From contig JBANDB010000001.1 in assembly GCA_037576215.1 (NCBI GenBank), positions 5,766,001-5,830,000 of the forward strand: a stretch of DNA of 64,000 nucleotides, read 5' to 3'. This DNA comes from Armillaria gallica. Lineage: Eukaryota; Basidiomycota; Agaricomycetes; Agaricales; Physalacriaceae. The notes under the pieces are model-generated. The model saw nothing but the letters and a program-made list of their open reading frames with translations. It had not been told where the DNA came from and ran no database searches. This document shows positions 1 to 10,157 of the stretch, in pieces; positions within the stretch are counted from its first letter, which is position 1, and every line of letters starts with the position of its first letter. A program made the translations under genes and the position numbers.

Positions 1-126
1 AGCCGGAAGCAACAGACTACACTGGGCTATAGGACTACGAGACCCGAGTGAAAGGTACGATCACAACTTCATAAAGAGGACTTGCGGACACAATACCAAG
101 TGCAGAGACTACTCACGGGTATATCG

Positions 127-996
127 ATGCAATATTCACAACGTTACGAGTCTTGCGAACTGTCGTGCATGGCTGGACGATTTTCCTATACCAGTTCTTA
201 CACCAGTGCGTCACCTTACACGTCGCCATTCTATGACCGCACCGGCGCCGCCGCCGCACAGAGCAGCCCTTTTGTACCTCCCTCTGCACTATGTGCCAGT
301 ACCCCCTCGCCATACGCCCACAATATACCCCTCCCCAGAGGCTCTCCACATCTTGGCGACCCTCCTTTCTACAATTCACCCTATCAGCGAACCAACTCCG
401 GGTCATTCGGGGGTATCGGCGGTCAAGCAGATACGTACAGAGACCATTTCTACAATAGTACCCGGTCCCCCTTGTACAACATTTATCAGCAGAATCAGCA
501 GCAGCTCCAACTTAATCCATGGCTCAGTGAATATGCACAAGCCGGATATCTGTGGTTCGACTTGTCGATGGCTGCGTTCAACCCAATCCGGGTGGATAAC
601 ATGGGTATGCAAATTCAGTTGGGTTTAAATGAACTCAATGGTCCAGCTACGCGCCCTCATGTCCAGAGGATGACGATTATCTGTGATGAACTGCCGTGTT
701 GGCCTGTAACTGTCGCTGGTGATGGGATCAGGGGAGTGTCGTTGGGAGATGTCTTGCAGGGTTTATACCGGATGATGATGTGGAGAATCAGTAGGGCCGA
801 ATGGGAGAGGATACCCGAAGGTGACAGGGCTGTAGTTGCGAGGGCTTTTGCTCGTAGGTGCAGGGCTCTAGGCAATCCTGACCTGGAATACGCGGAGAGG
901 CAGGATGGAGTGAAGAGGGTGGATCTTTTGTTGGGAAAAACGATGTTCAGAGGGTTGGCTGTTGAGGGAGGCATTTTCAAGGTCATCCTTTCGTGA
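127..996 (+). CDS. DUF6699-domain protein
   Basis: Open frame of 289 codons from the first in-frame ATG at 127; the frame is open a little further upstream, so an earlier spliced start is possible. The first half is low complexity, rich in Ser, Tyr, Pro and Gln. The second half, from about residue 130, matches the pattern of the basidiomycete DUF6699 family: a WFDLS strand near the domain start, a PATRP motif, the PCWPVTV strand, a VSLGDVLQGLYRMM helix, and the VKRVDLLLGKTMFRGL end. The function of DUF6699 is unknown; such proteins are numerous in mushroom genomes. It ends with a natural stop at 994-996. It lies outside the duplicated complex. Family assignment is from remembered motif pattern. 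Confidence 0.75.
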   Translation: MQYSQRYESCELSCMAGRFSYTSSYTSASPYTSPFYDRTGAAAAQSSPFVPPSALCASTPSPYAHNIPLPRGSPHLGDPPFYNSPYQRTNSGSFGGIGGQADTYRDHFYNSTRSPLYNIYQQNQQQLQLNPWLSEYAQAGYLWFDLSMAAFNPIRVDNMGMQIQLGLNELNGPATRPHVQRMTIICDELPCWPVTVAGDGIRGVSLGDVLQGLYRMMMWRISRAEWERIPEGDRAVVARAFARRCRALGNPDLEYAERQDGVKRVDLLLGKTMFRGLAVEGGIFKVILS

Positions 997-1825
997 AGGT
1001 CGTTCTTATTGTCTTCTTAGATTTTCTTTATCTCGTGTACAGATTATGTAAAACTAACATCCTCGCACCTCACCAGCACCGCATTTCCGATACTAGGATA
1101 TCATGTTCTGCTCCTACTGAAAGAAGAGCTTTGAGTGAGGAAGCCGTCGTCGGCGAGGTTGAGAGCGACGATAAAGCCGATTCCCAGATCACAGCCAGCC
1201 AGAGCCCAATTCCATGAATGGATATCGAACAGATAGCATGATTCTGACGTTGGGTGTGCATCTAGACGTATAAGCTCTGGGTGACACATGGCTGCAGGTT
1301 ACAAGTTTGATGCTGATTCAGTTCATTGAAACGTGCACCTAGTGACGTGCCCAAGTTTTTTTTTGAAAGTTCAGAGCGTAGCACATAAGTGAAAGAAAAG
1401 AAGTTTAATTTGAAAGCTAGGCGCCAAACACCGAAGCGCTGAACGTTGAACGTTGCTTACTCTGAACAATGCTCAGTGAAGTTGATGGTTCCAGTCAGGT
1501 CCCTGCATGACACGTGCAACAACAAGACGCGTTGTTGGGGTTTATTTGGCTTTCACAGGAGTCTCCGAAACAACGCAACTTCGAAGTCGCAAAGACGAAA
1601 TCAACAATAGCGTTGAACAATAGAGGATAGACAAATTAAGCAGTAGCCGGAATTTTCCCTCTTATCTGAAAAATGGAAAGCTTGGGCTTCATACTAAGGT
1701 ACGTACCTGTGCCGCGATCGCTTGTGAATTGTGATTGTCTCAACCGACTTAGGACACTAAATTCAGCTTTATCATGCCCCACCTCCCGAGCGGACGATGA
1801 GAACTGAACTGTCGGCCATAGGGGA
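997..1825. other. Intergenic, no gene seen
   Basis: Only short open frames without recognisable domains or splice structure. Nothing supported here beyond the MITE that follows. Confidence 0.5.
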
Positions 1826-1833
1826 CATTCTAC

Positions 1834-2224
1834 CAAGGGGGTGGTGGGAATAAAATCCCGGACAGGGGAGGGGGGGGGAGGGGGGGAGGGGTCCTGACCT
1901 TAAACGCGATACCAAATTTCCTTATGTAGCAGTATGAGAGAGCCTAATGAGGTATAGCGAGATAGTTCCATCTCAATACGATCTCTTGTGAGCTAATTAA
2001 AACATCCAACGCGCTTTATATACCTTTTCCGTGCTATAATGAGGCACGGCAACCTGGCCGGCACTTTTGGTGACCATATTGCGCTGACATAGCATTACTA
2101 AGCCACCCATATATGGTCATATTACTACCGTATATGGCAGGAGGGGGAGGGAGGGGAGGGTCTACCTGACCTTAAACGCGAAAATGTACGTCATGTGCGC
2201 AATTTTATTTCCGCCACCCCCTTG
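1834..2224 (+). mobile_element. hAT-like MITE, copy 1 (391 bp)
   Basis: A non-coding element with terminal inverted repeats of about 23 bp starting CAAGGGGGTGGTGG and followed by AATAAAAT; the right end is the reverse complement with one or two changes. It is flanked by a perfect 8-bp target duplication CATTCTAC (1826-1833 and 2225-2232). Inside, a G-run tract followed by CTGACCTTAAACGCGA occurs twice, once near each end, in the same orientation (about 1861-1912 and 2140-2182). A second copy is at 45927-46314 with a different 8-bp duplication. TIR plus 8-bp TSD fits the hAT superfamily; no transposase is encoded. Confidence 0.9.
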
Positions 2225-2232
2225 CATTCTAC

Positions 2233-2730
2233 ATTCCTGTTACGCAAAGACAGACTCAAATCCGGAGGGTATACTATGCTAGTGATTCGATCTCAAGATT
2301 GACGCATTGGATTATGTATAGCGCTATTGGCCAAGGCGATGTCGATCCGGCAAGCAATGCATGAATGACCGACAAACATCATCCATTCGCTTTGACCACA
2401 ACTTGGACTTGACTTGGACCGACTTGACCGTGTGCTGGGGCAAACAAAGCGGGTTCTTTTTGTGACAATAGCGGTATGAATGATTGGCGCCTTGCTCGTT
2501 CCTTTCGAGTCTTCCATGGTCTTGCTTCCAGGGTCACATCTTGTCTGGTGTCTCTCGGATCTACGTGCAGGAAGCCTATGAAGGCGATTTTTTCCTTTGT
2601 GATACGAAATGCATTTGGGGTCCGGGCATGCCGAACGTCCTTCTTGGCTTGGCTGACCCATCCATAATTGTATGTAGCTGCGGCTTGGTTCTGTATTCTG
2701 CAAACGGAAACTGTGCTTTGACCTAGTACG
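2233..2730. other. Intergenic, no gene seen
   Basis: Short overlapping frames on both strands, none with a recognisable domain. Serves as upstream region of the gene starting at 2817. Confidence 0.4.
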
Positions 2731-2735
2731 CATAC

Positions 2736-2743
2736 TATATAAT
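2736..2743 (+). promoter_or_regulatory. Probable TATA box
   Basis: TATATAAT lies 74 bases before the ATG at 2817, a usual spacing for a fungal TATA element with a short leader. Assigned by sequence and position only. Confidence 0.4.
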
Positions 2744-2816
2744 GCGTCTCAAATATACCCACTCTTTCACATCCTTTTCACCTTTCCAGTCCATCTGATC
2801 TTTCGAGAACTAGACC

Positions 2817-3752
2817 ATGGTCACCTATGTACGTATATTCAACTACCCTGATACTAATCTGTGACACTAAAGCCTTCGTTAGTTCCTTTTCGGTCTTGTG
2901 TGTCGCCTGGAGCTTGTGACAATGTTTATGGAAGATCTACATCGACTTCGTCGAGACGGGATCATTCCAGAGACGACCATCAAGATTATTGGGGACCACG
3001 CGGCAGAGGCGATGTTCGCTTCCTCTACTCCCAAGTGGTACCGTGAAACCATGGTAAGTCTCTATGATGCACATCCAAGATTGATGCTGACGGTGACACA
3101 GCAGGACCTCGATTTCATTGTGTCAGACGCTCGGAACATCGAAAAGATTCTCGTCGAAACATACCCCGACAAATATTCCTTAGATTTGGAAGAAAGGTCG
3201 TTGAACATGAGTGTAAAATTCTGGGACGACCCAGTTGATTACGTCCGCTTACGTCTGATGTCGGTCAGCTATGTAAGTTCCTTTCACGCTGATTTCTTAC
3301 CTAGATCTCACAATTTCCACGACAGCTACCTGAAAATCACCCTGCGACGTCAACTATGTTCTCAATTAGTCAGATGGCCCAGTTTCCGTATAACTTTGAC
3401 GTGCAAGCCTCCGCCACTCTGCTCGACCTCGTCGTGCTCAAGATTGGAGGGATGGTCACCAAAAACCGTCACAATCCCAAGAGGGAGTTCACCGACGGGT
3501 TGGACGGCGAGGACCTTGAAAACCTAGCGCAGCATCAAAATACGGCCATGCAAAATCGACCGCCATTGGACGCTACTGCTTCGTCTGGAGAAGATCTTCA
3601 CGCTATCTATCTATACGTTTACTATGATCATCCCAAAGTTGCAGAGGTGGTAAGCGTTGCCATACGGTCTTGGCTTTCTCTGGGTCCCGGTAATAGCCTC
3701 CTTGACGCGCAAGGCAGTACTGTTTTACAAGATGGTGATCGAGCAGAAATGA
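2817..3752 (+). CDS. Five-exon hypothetical protein
   Basis: Exons 2817-2828, 2883-3053, 3102-3272, 3326-3649 and 3714-3752 join in one frame to give about 238 residues. All introns are GT-AG and 48-64 bases. The second acceptor could be three bases later (3105), and the last intron (acceptor AAG before GCAGTACTG) is the least certain. The protein is soluble-looking: an N-terminal helical segment with LRRDGIIPETTIK and GDHAAEAM, a middle part with FWDDPVDYVRLRLM, and a C-terminal part with YLYVYYDHPKVAEV. No known domain was recognised. It lies just outside the duplicated complex and has no second copy in the window. Confidence 0.6.
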
Positions 3753-4804
3753 GAACCAGGTGGGAATCCGAGGAAGGTGACGACCAGTGAAGACTACGAA
3801 CATTAGTGATGATTGTATGTTGTATGTTGTACGTAGGGGTCGAATTGATCCAGAATATCCAAATGGAAGCATGAACGCCGGGCGATTGCGAATCTTGAGC
3901 TCAGCCCTCTTTGGTGCGATTTCTATAATTTACGAGTCAATCAGATCCCATGATAGTAAACCAATGACGCTGAGCTGTAGATTACTTGTAGAGATCAGAT
4001 CAATATCTGGATTGTTGGTGGTTCGCCTCTCAGTCTAATGTCTGCACCTTCGACTCAAGCTCAAGTTTCAACTCATGGAAATATTTTTTAACTAAACACC
4101 AAGCACCGACAATTCATGGAGGGCACCAAGTGTTATATCTGATAGCGTAGAACAGAGTACCTCAGGCTAAAGAAAGAAGGACACCTGACTGAGGTTAGCG
4201 GAAGTATTAGACAGAGGAGCCATTAAATCGCATACCTCTGCTCTTGGCTTCAGGAGCTCCTTCACGCTGCTCCGCGACTCTCTCATATGAATCTATCCTT
4301 TCGAGGTGGCCTGCCGATTCGCCGTCGATTGGCATCCAACTCGTCCTTGGAACTGAAGAAATTGAAACCTGTTTGCCCGAAGCGCCGCTAGTCCAAGGCG
4401 AGTTGAAAAGAGAAGATTAAGTTCTTTGGTGCTTTTCAACAGAGCCAGAGAGATCGTCCAGGATTTGCCTTCCTTTGGTTCAGACTTCCGCTTCGTACAA
4501 GTCGTCCTTTATGGTTCAGTAACGAGAGCTGTTGGTCATATGGCAACATCGTGCTCTGGCGGCATATACGATAGAGGGTATTACTTCGTATCTGGTGGGT
4601 CTGAAACTTTAACGATTTGTCTATTACATGCAATAAAGGCGACGCACTGTGGAAGCATGCATAGCGAACGTACACAATATTGTTGCCATCGATGCGGAGT
4701 CTTTTCCTTCCCTGGCCAGTTTTTGGCTAGCTACAGTCTCATCAAAGTCGACGCTACGCACAGGGCATCGGGAGGGCAGCTCACTGCATCGTCGACCATG
4801 GTGA
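3753..4804. other. Intergenic, no gene seen
   Basis: No exon structure or domain recognised. The duplicated block A begins at about 4805. Confidence 0.4.
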
Positions 4805-4956
4805 TGGAGATTTGTCCCTTGACGTCTAGCACGTCGTTCTTCATTCGAGGTGGGTAGGTAGCATCTCTACGGAGGAATCGGACGCTGCTGCAGCCTGGTG
4901 AGCAGAGTCTTGTCACCACGAATCAAATACGCACCAGCATCACCAGCAGAAGGAAC

Positions 4957-5795
4957 GTGGCTTTGTCTTCAGAGTCGGAATCATCCTTAGCATTGGCCAT
5001 GTACAGAAGAGAAGTAGCGAGAGCGATCAACAGAAGCGGCGCACGTCGTGATGGTCGATGGTCAAGGTCACATTACCCTGTTCCGCTCTTTGCCGCCGAT
5101 CTCCATGGTCCAAGAGCAACATTCTCCTCCTTCGTGAAACGACGTCATCCTCTGACAGTGACCAGGATGGAAATGACACCGCCTTTGCTGCAGAAAAAAA
5201 CACGCCTTTCTCGATTCCAGTGCGGGTAATCGTGAGCCCCGTGACGGTGCTCACCAATATCACTGAACTGGCGCCAGTAACTGGGCTGGACGATTTCGAT
5301 GGGATTATCACAACTTGTGCACGCTCATGCGACGCTTTAGTTGAAGAGAATAGTATAGGGAAGGATGGTACGTGTTGTCTTCACTAACCCAGCATCTTGT
5401 TCTCACTCTCATCGACAGAATTATGTGTCGTCGAGAAGGATACCGCTTCGACGCTACGCTCCATCAAGCCCGACGCCAATATCCGTGAAGAATCTTCTAC
5501 GACAGCAGAGCTATTTGCCGATTTTATTCTTGCGGTAGAATGAGATGGTGACCGACCGGCGCAGGGGCTTCCTCGCATTCTTCCATGATGTACCAGTCCC
5601 AAGGCAGCTTTACTTTTCTCGGAATACCTGAAAGAGAACGAATGGATCGTGTACTTTGCACCGCCGACTGCAGAGCTTGTTGGGCAAAGGGCAGTCGAGC
5701 ATGGTTTGCAGACATTCGACCGACAACTACGAACCGGCAACTGCGATATCGCTGCCCCACGCGCTGAGGCTTCGTATGCTCACGTATCCTGCTAA
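4957..5795 (+). pseudogene. Unknown gene, left copy (decayed)
   Basis: This is one of two copies of an unrecognised gene; the other is inverted at 35715-36713. Shared coding signal includes a serine/acid-rich stretch ending MYRREVARAINRSG. After it comes an exon up to 5367, a GT-AG intron (5368-5418), and an exon with DTASTLRSIKPDANI and FADFILAVE. In this copy the frame is stopped at about 5541 (TGA where the other copy has CGA) and again at about 5586 (TGA versus AGA). The frame then runs open through a segment with YFAPPTAELVGQRAVEHGLQ to a stop at 5793. The other copy is broken elsewhere. No family is recognised; the N-terminal structure is uncertain. Confidence 0.5.
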
Positions 5796-6480
5796 ACCAC
5801 GGCAGATGAGCCGCTGCGAAGCGTTGTCGGCGTGGGTGCGATGTCTTGATAAACAAAAACTTGTCATTATTGCGCTCTGGGCTATCAGGGCAATGCTGAA
5901 CCATCCTGCACGGTAGGCTTCACGGCTTCGTTAGAAAGGTTACTTGCTCATATAATAGACAGAATCCACTTTTCTCATAGTTGTTCCTACTGCGTCGGCC
6001 ACTGCGAGTTCATGCCCCATGCGTCCTTTTTTGTGCTATTTTCCTTCTTCTGTCTCGTCACATCGAACGCAAAGTATGTTCCTTGTAGTTCGTTTCCTCG
6101 CTGCTTTCTGATCTCTGTGTCGACAGAGTTCTTCGTCCGCGGAGGAACCGTTGGTCTTGAAACTTTGTTTCACCGGCAGATCGTCCTCCTATAGCGACAC
6201 CTATGTTGTCAAGGGGGGACGGAAGCTATTGAATATGACGGAAATCCCATCTCCACGCATCGTCGTTTTGCGCCAAACATGATCACACTCCACTCGTCGC
6301 CCGCAGCTGCCTCAGGACTAGGATTCACTGCCCTTCGAGACTGTCTACCCATAGCCCCTTTTGAACTGATCGAAGACGATTCTTCCGTGGAACCAAAAAA
6401 TGCCTCCTTTCGGGCCGGCAGTCTGTTTCTCCGGAGACCATGTCTAAGACGTGTCAAAACATGTGCATACCAACGAAGGG

Positions 6481-6487
6481 TATAAAA
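6481..6487 (+). promoter_or_regulatory. Probable TATA box of the C2H2/RING gene
   Basis: TATAAAA about 100 bases before the ATG at 6584. The inverted copy keeps it (TATAAA on the minus strand at 34911-34916). Confidence 0.5.
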
Positions 6488-6583
6488 TGGGTGCGCTCTG
6501 CAACCAGGATCCCCACAATTACAACACTTTGAACAACCAACAACCACCACCATTGAACCAACCAACCAATATCATCTATCATC

Positions 6584-7393
6584 ATGTCTACTGATATGAT
6601 ACGCATGGACGGAGTGTACTGTGCATTGTGCGACGAGTACTTCTTCGATAAACGGCAACGAGCCGAGCACATTATGAACTCCAACGACCATCCCGAATGT
6701 TGGAGATGTGGCCGTCGATTCTTGAACGGCCAAGTTCTTCGTCGCGTAAGCTGGTAGTCTTTCTATGTTTGTTGAAAAGTCTAACGCGTTTATTTCATAG
6801 CACTGCGTCACCGCACCGAATCATCACTATTGTGTGCCGTGCGACAAGCACTGCCGTACAGCGGCAGGCTTCCGCGTCCACATGGAGCAAGTTCATGACT
6901 CTGACGACGATGACAGTGACGACGACGACTCAGAAGAAGAGGATTATTATGACCTCGAAGATGGTTGGGAGGATGAGAGGGGAGAAGAGGAGTATCCTGA
7001 CGAAGTCTCCGACTCAGGAGATGAGCCCCTCGATACTTCATGGGAAGACAGCAATGAGTACGACTTTGAAGACCCGGAGTATCTCAGGTTGCCGCCATCA
7101 TCTGTGTGTAGACCTTTCTCCTGTTCGCCTGCTAGTCCTTACATTGGCCCTTCCAGAATGATGCGGTAACCGACGACGAAGAGGAGAGCGATGAAGAAGA
7201 CGTTGAAGAGACGTCTCACTTCTCGTGTCCGATGTGCGAAAAAGAGCACACAACCCTCTGCGCAACTCCGTGTGGACATGTGTATTGCGTACGGTGCATT
7301 CGCGCCGCGCTGAAATATACAGAGGCATGTCCCGTCTGCGACGAAAGAGCCACCGAGGACCAGCTCCGGAAGATATATATCTCCCAGGAGTGA
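6584..7393 (+). CDS. C2H2 and RING-finger protein, likely E3 ubiquitin ligase (intact copy)
   Basis: Exons 6584-6745, 6801-7103 and 7157-7393 splice in frame to 233 residues. Two C2H2-like fingers come first: CALC...H...C-W-RC in exon 1, and CVPC...H...H at the start of exon 2. An almost purely acidic Asp/Glu linker of about 80 residues follows. The C-terminus is a RING-HC finger with spacing C-x2-C-x11-C-x-H-x2-C-x2-C-x11-C-x2-C, beginning CPMC and ending CPVC. The RING suggests ubiquitin-ligase activity and the C2H2 fingers nucleic-acid or protein binding; substrate unknown. A second copy lies inverted at 33902-34813, where an acceptor site and the reading frame after the RING are damaged, so this is probably the working gene. 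The F-box gene at 7704 converges on it. Confidence 0.8.
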
Positions 7394-7703
7394 CGAAACC
7401 GAATGGCTCGGTGGTGTCGCACGAGGTCTTCAAGTCGATCTATCGAATATCCATCTATTTGCTTATGCTATCATATATACCATACATCTCCCATGATACC
7501 TCCCTACCTTCGGACAATCTATTTCTCAGACATGGACATTTTATTGCTACTTTAAAGGGCTTCTACATATATTCAACAAACGCAAATGAACAAACATGTT
7601 AAAATCCACCCGTTTGCAAACGTTAAGCAATTCGTTCGACATTATATGAGTCTCGATTTTCATCTTACACGATCCATATCGAGCACAACGAAGATAAAAG
7701 TAT

Positions 7704-9245
7704 TCACCATTGCGTCGCCATTATCCCCTGCTCCCTGAGCTGCCTTAGTCTTTCTAGTGTCTGCGCACTCATCTCTCTCCCACGACGAATCCCAACTGTA
7801 ACCTCCTTGAGCAATGCAACAGTAGCGCGGTGTTCAAGCATATCCATCACTCCACTTTCCTCCAAGAAGATTGATCTGGCAGCAGCGAAACCCAACTCTA
7901 TACTTTCTAAGACCGGGTGTTCGTGCAGGCAATTTATGAACCCTTCCGTGATCACCGGTAAATGATTCGAACGCTGCCCTCTGTCTGGTTCTATGATGGA
8001 TATCTTTCTGAGCGGTATACGATCGAGAATATTGATGAGCTCTGCATCAGATATGGGCACACATCTTAGACTAAGGGACGTTATCGGCGGGGGATCTGGT
8101 TTCGATACAAGGCAGTTTTGTAGATCATCGAGGAGTGTAGCAACGGCTAGTTCGGAGTCGGGCGTGAGGATGATTTCCAAGGTGGCGAGACGAGAAAACG
8201 AGAAGGATGGATTGGTTATGATTGGACCGAGGAGAGTGTTAGTTAGCGAGAGGGATTCGAGGAGATGAGGGGCGGGGTTGATGGGAATGGATATTGCCGT
8301 CACTGGTCTTTTCCCCATACAGTCCACGAGCGTGGCCTTTGTTACCCCTACGAACTCCCACAACAAATGCGACGAGCATTGAGATAAAGAAAGTGTAGTA
8401 ATTGGATGCTCGGATAGAAAGTGCTGGGTCGCTGGTCCTTGCAAGCCATGAATATGGAGACACTGTATATTCGGTGCTTCCGCGAACATTGCCCAAGGCT
8501 TCACAGAACCGTCCAGAGAACAGATTTCAACCGACTTTAATAAAGGAGAACGAAATGTGAGGGCCTTATTGTAGACCGCCTTTGCCCGTCCAGTCATGGT
8601 GAAGCGAACCGTGCTGCATCGATCCAGGAAGGAAGGTACAATGCGAAAAGTTGACGCGATCCGCCTTTGACTGGCTTTGTCAATCATAGCGGTGAGGTCG
8701 AAAGTGAGGGCGTGGTTCAGAGACATGGATTGATAATGATTGATACGAGCAATAATTTTAGAACTGTCTGGAGAGGTGTGACGGGCTGTGATATTCGACC
8801 ATATGGAGGGAGTAGACAGACAGATACTGCGCCAATAGAAACATACAGACGATATGGTTGTAGGAAGTGTGATTGGAGAGTTTACGCCAAAGGTAGGGAG
8901 GGTACACGCCTCTTCAAAGATGGTGACTAGCATCTCTACGGGGAGTCTACGAATGGGGGCCAGGGAAGATTTGTGGAAGAGAGAACACTGGTTAATGCAT
9001 CGCTTGGTCACGGATAAAATGCATAAAGTACGCTTGAGCCGCGACATCTCGAGATCATACCGCGGGAGATATGATTGCAGCTGCAATAAATCATTGATCA
9101 TCGCGGAGCAAGTGGATGTCTCATTTATCCCCTCGTTACGCAGTTCACGTAAAACAGAGTCTTTGAACTTTTTGGCGTTTTGGTCCACAGGAAGAGTCCA
9201 AGTATACTCTAGCAGATTGTCATTGGGTGGAAGAACGTGGGCCAT
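7704..9245 (-). CDS. F-box protein (full-length copy)
   Basis: Single-exon frame of 513 residues. An N-terminal helical region (about residues 40-90) precedes the F-box, which reads SLAPIRRLPVEMLVTIFEEAC with CFYWRSICLSTPSIWSNI after it, the classic agaric F-box layout. The rest has leucine-rich-repeat-like spacing (for example TSLSLRCVPISDAELINIL and VLESIELGF). Such proteins are substrate adaptors of SCF ubiquitin ligases; the target is unknown. The last third is duplicated, inverted, at about 33235-33739 while the F-box half is not, so the duplication breakpoint (about 8193-8250) lies inside this gene. It converges on the RING gene. Confidence 0.8.
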   Translation of the reverse strand: MAHVLPPNDNLLEYTWTLPVDQNAKKFKDSVLRELRNEGINETSTCSAMINDLLQLQSYLPRYDLEMSRLKRTLCILSVTKRCINQCSLFHKSSLAPIRRLPVEMLVTIFEEACTLPTFGVNSPITLPTTISSVCFYWRSICLSTPSIWSNITARHTSPDSSKIIARINHYQSMSLNHALTFDLTAMIDKASQRRIASTFRIVPSFLDRCSTVRFTMTGRAKAVYNKALTFRSPLLKSVEICSLDGSVKPWAMFAEAPNIQCLHIHGLQGPATQHFLSEHPITTLSLSQCSSHLLWEFVGVTKATLVDCMGKRPVTAISIPINPAPHLLESLSLTNTLLGPIITNPSFSFSRLATLEIILTPDSELAVATLLDDLQNCLVSKPDPPPITSLSLRCVPISDAELINILDRIPLRKISIIEPDRGQRSNHLPVITEGFINCLHEHPVLESIELGFAAARSIFLEESGVMDMLEHRATVALLKEVTVGIRRGREMSAQTLERLRQLREQGIMATQW

Positions 9246-10157
9246 TAAAACCTAGTCGAAGATCGGCATCAAGAAAGGAGCACCAGGAAAGACTGCTACT
9301 TACTGCAACTTCCTCCTGTTTAGCGTTCAATCGAATCACGAGAAATGGTGATAATCCAAGGCGAAGGAAATTGGATTGTGATGGTACCGGCACAAGGTCC
9401 CAGTCGGAAATTTGATGGGAAACCACCTGCATGACTTGCCGCAAACCGCGTGGTCCCGACTGTTTCTCATAAACAGTACAAACAGCTGCCATATCATGAA
9501 GGTACCGTCGACTCTGGCTTCCATTTCTCCGGATTACATTCGCTGCGTCTCCTTTCCATGACCAGTCCGACTATAATCACTTTGAGCAACACCAGATCCA
9601 CACGGCGCCTATGTAGATCCCTCGTTTTGGGAACCGGACAAGGTCCCAAAAAGGAACGCCGGGGTTCTGCGCCGACGCACAGACTACAACCCTTCATGCC
9701 GCTGTGCCCGCTGTGATACCCTCGGTTGCCAGCCAAGGACGTCTCACGGGTTTAAAGTGTTGTAGGGACAAGCGGAAAAAATTGAAAAAGAACTGACAAT
9801 GCATTCTATCCTACGCGGTATAGTACGTCAAACACAATACTCGACGTGTTCACATGTCTCCTTCGGACGCAGCAGTACAAAGACTGAGCGACGGTATACA
9901 CACCGAGACGCTACGGAAGATTTTGAAAACCTGATGAACCAACTATGCAAAGAGAGGCTCGGCCGCAGGGAACTGTAACAGGCAAGTCAACCGGTCGGCA
10001 ATACCAAGCCCCATGCTAAATGCAATTGTGGGCATATACGACACAGCCTGAGGCCGATCCAAAAATTCTGTCGTAGGCAGGCGAGACCGGGAATGGTAGC
10101 ACAGACGAAGTGTGCTGCTCATCCTCTGCTGCTAGTCGACAGAAGCGGTACAAGGAC
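9246..10157. other. Intergenic with short dispersed repeats
   Basis: No gene recognised. Contains two copies of a short motif of type GGTACCGG/GGAACCGG-ACAAGGTCCC followed by a GC-rich stretch (about 9383-9460 and 9629-9720), also present at about 30691-30782. Confidence 0.35.

Noticed and set aside
1861..1895. G-rich runs (also 45958-45983) as telomeric or satellite repeat
   Set aside because: They are internal parts of a bounded MITE with TIRs and TSDs, and the unit is not a telomere repeat.
2293..2733. 146-codon minus-strand frame
   Set aside because: No domain, no splice logic, overlaps other random frames, and composition is not gene-like.
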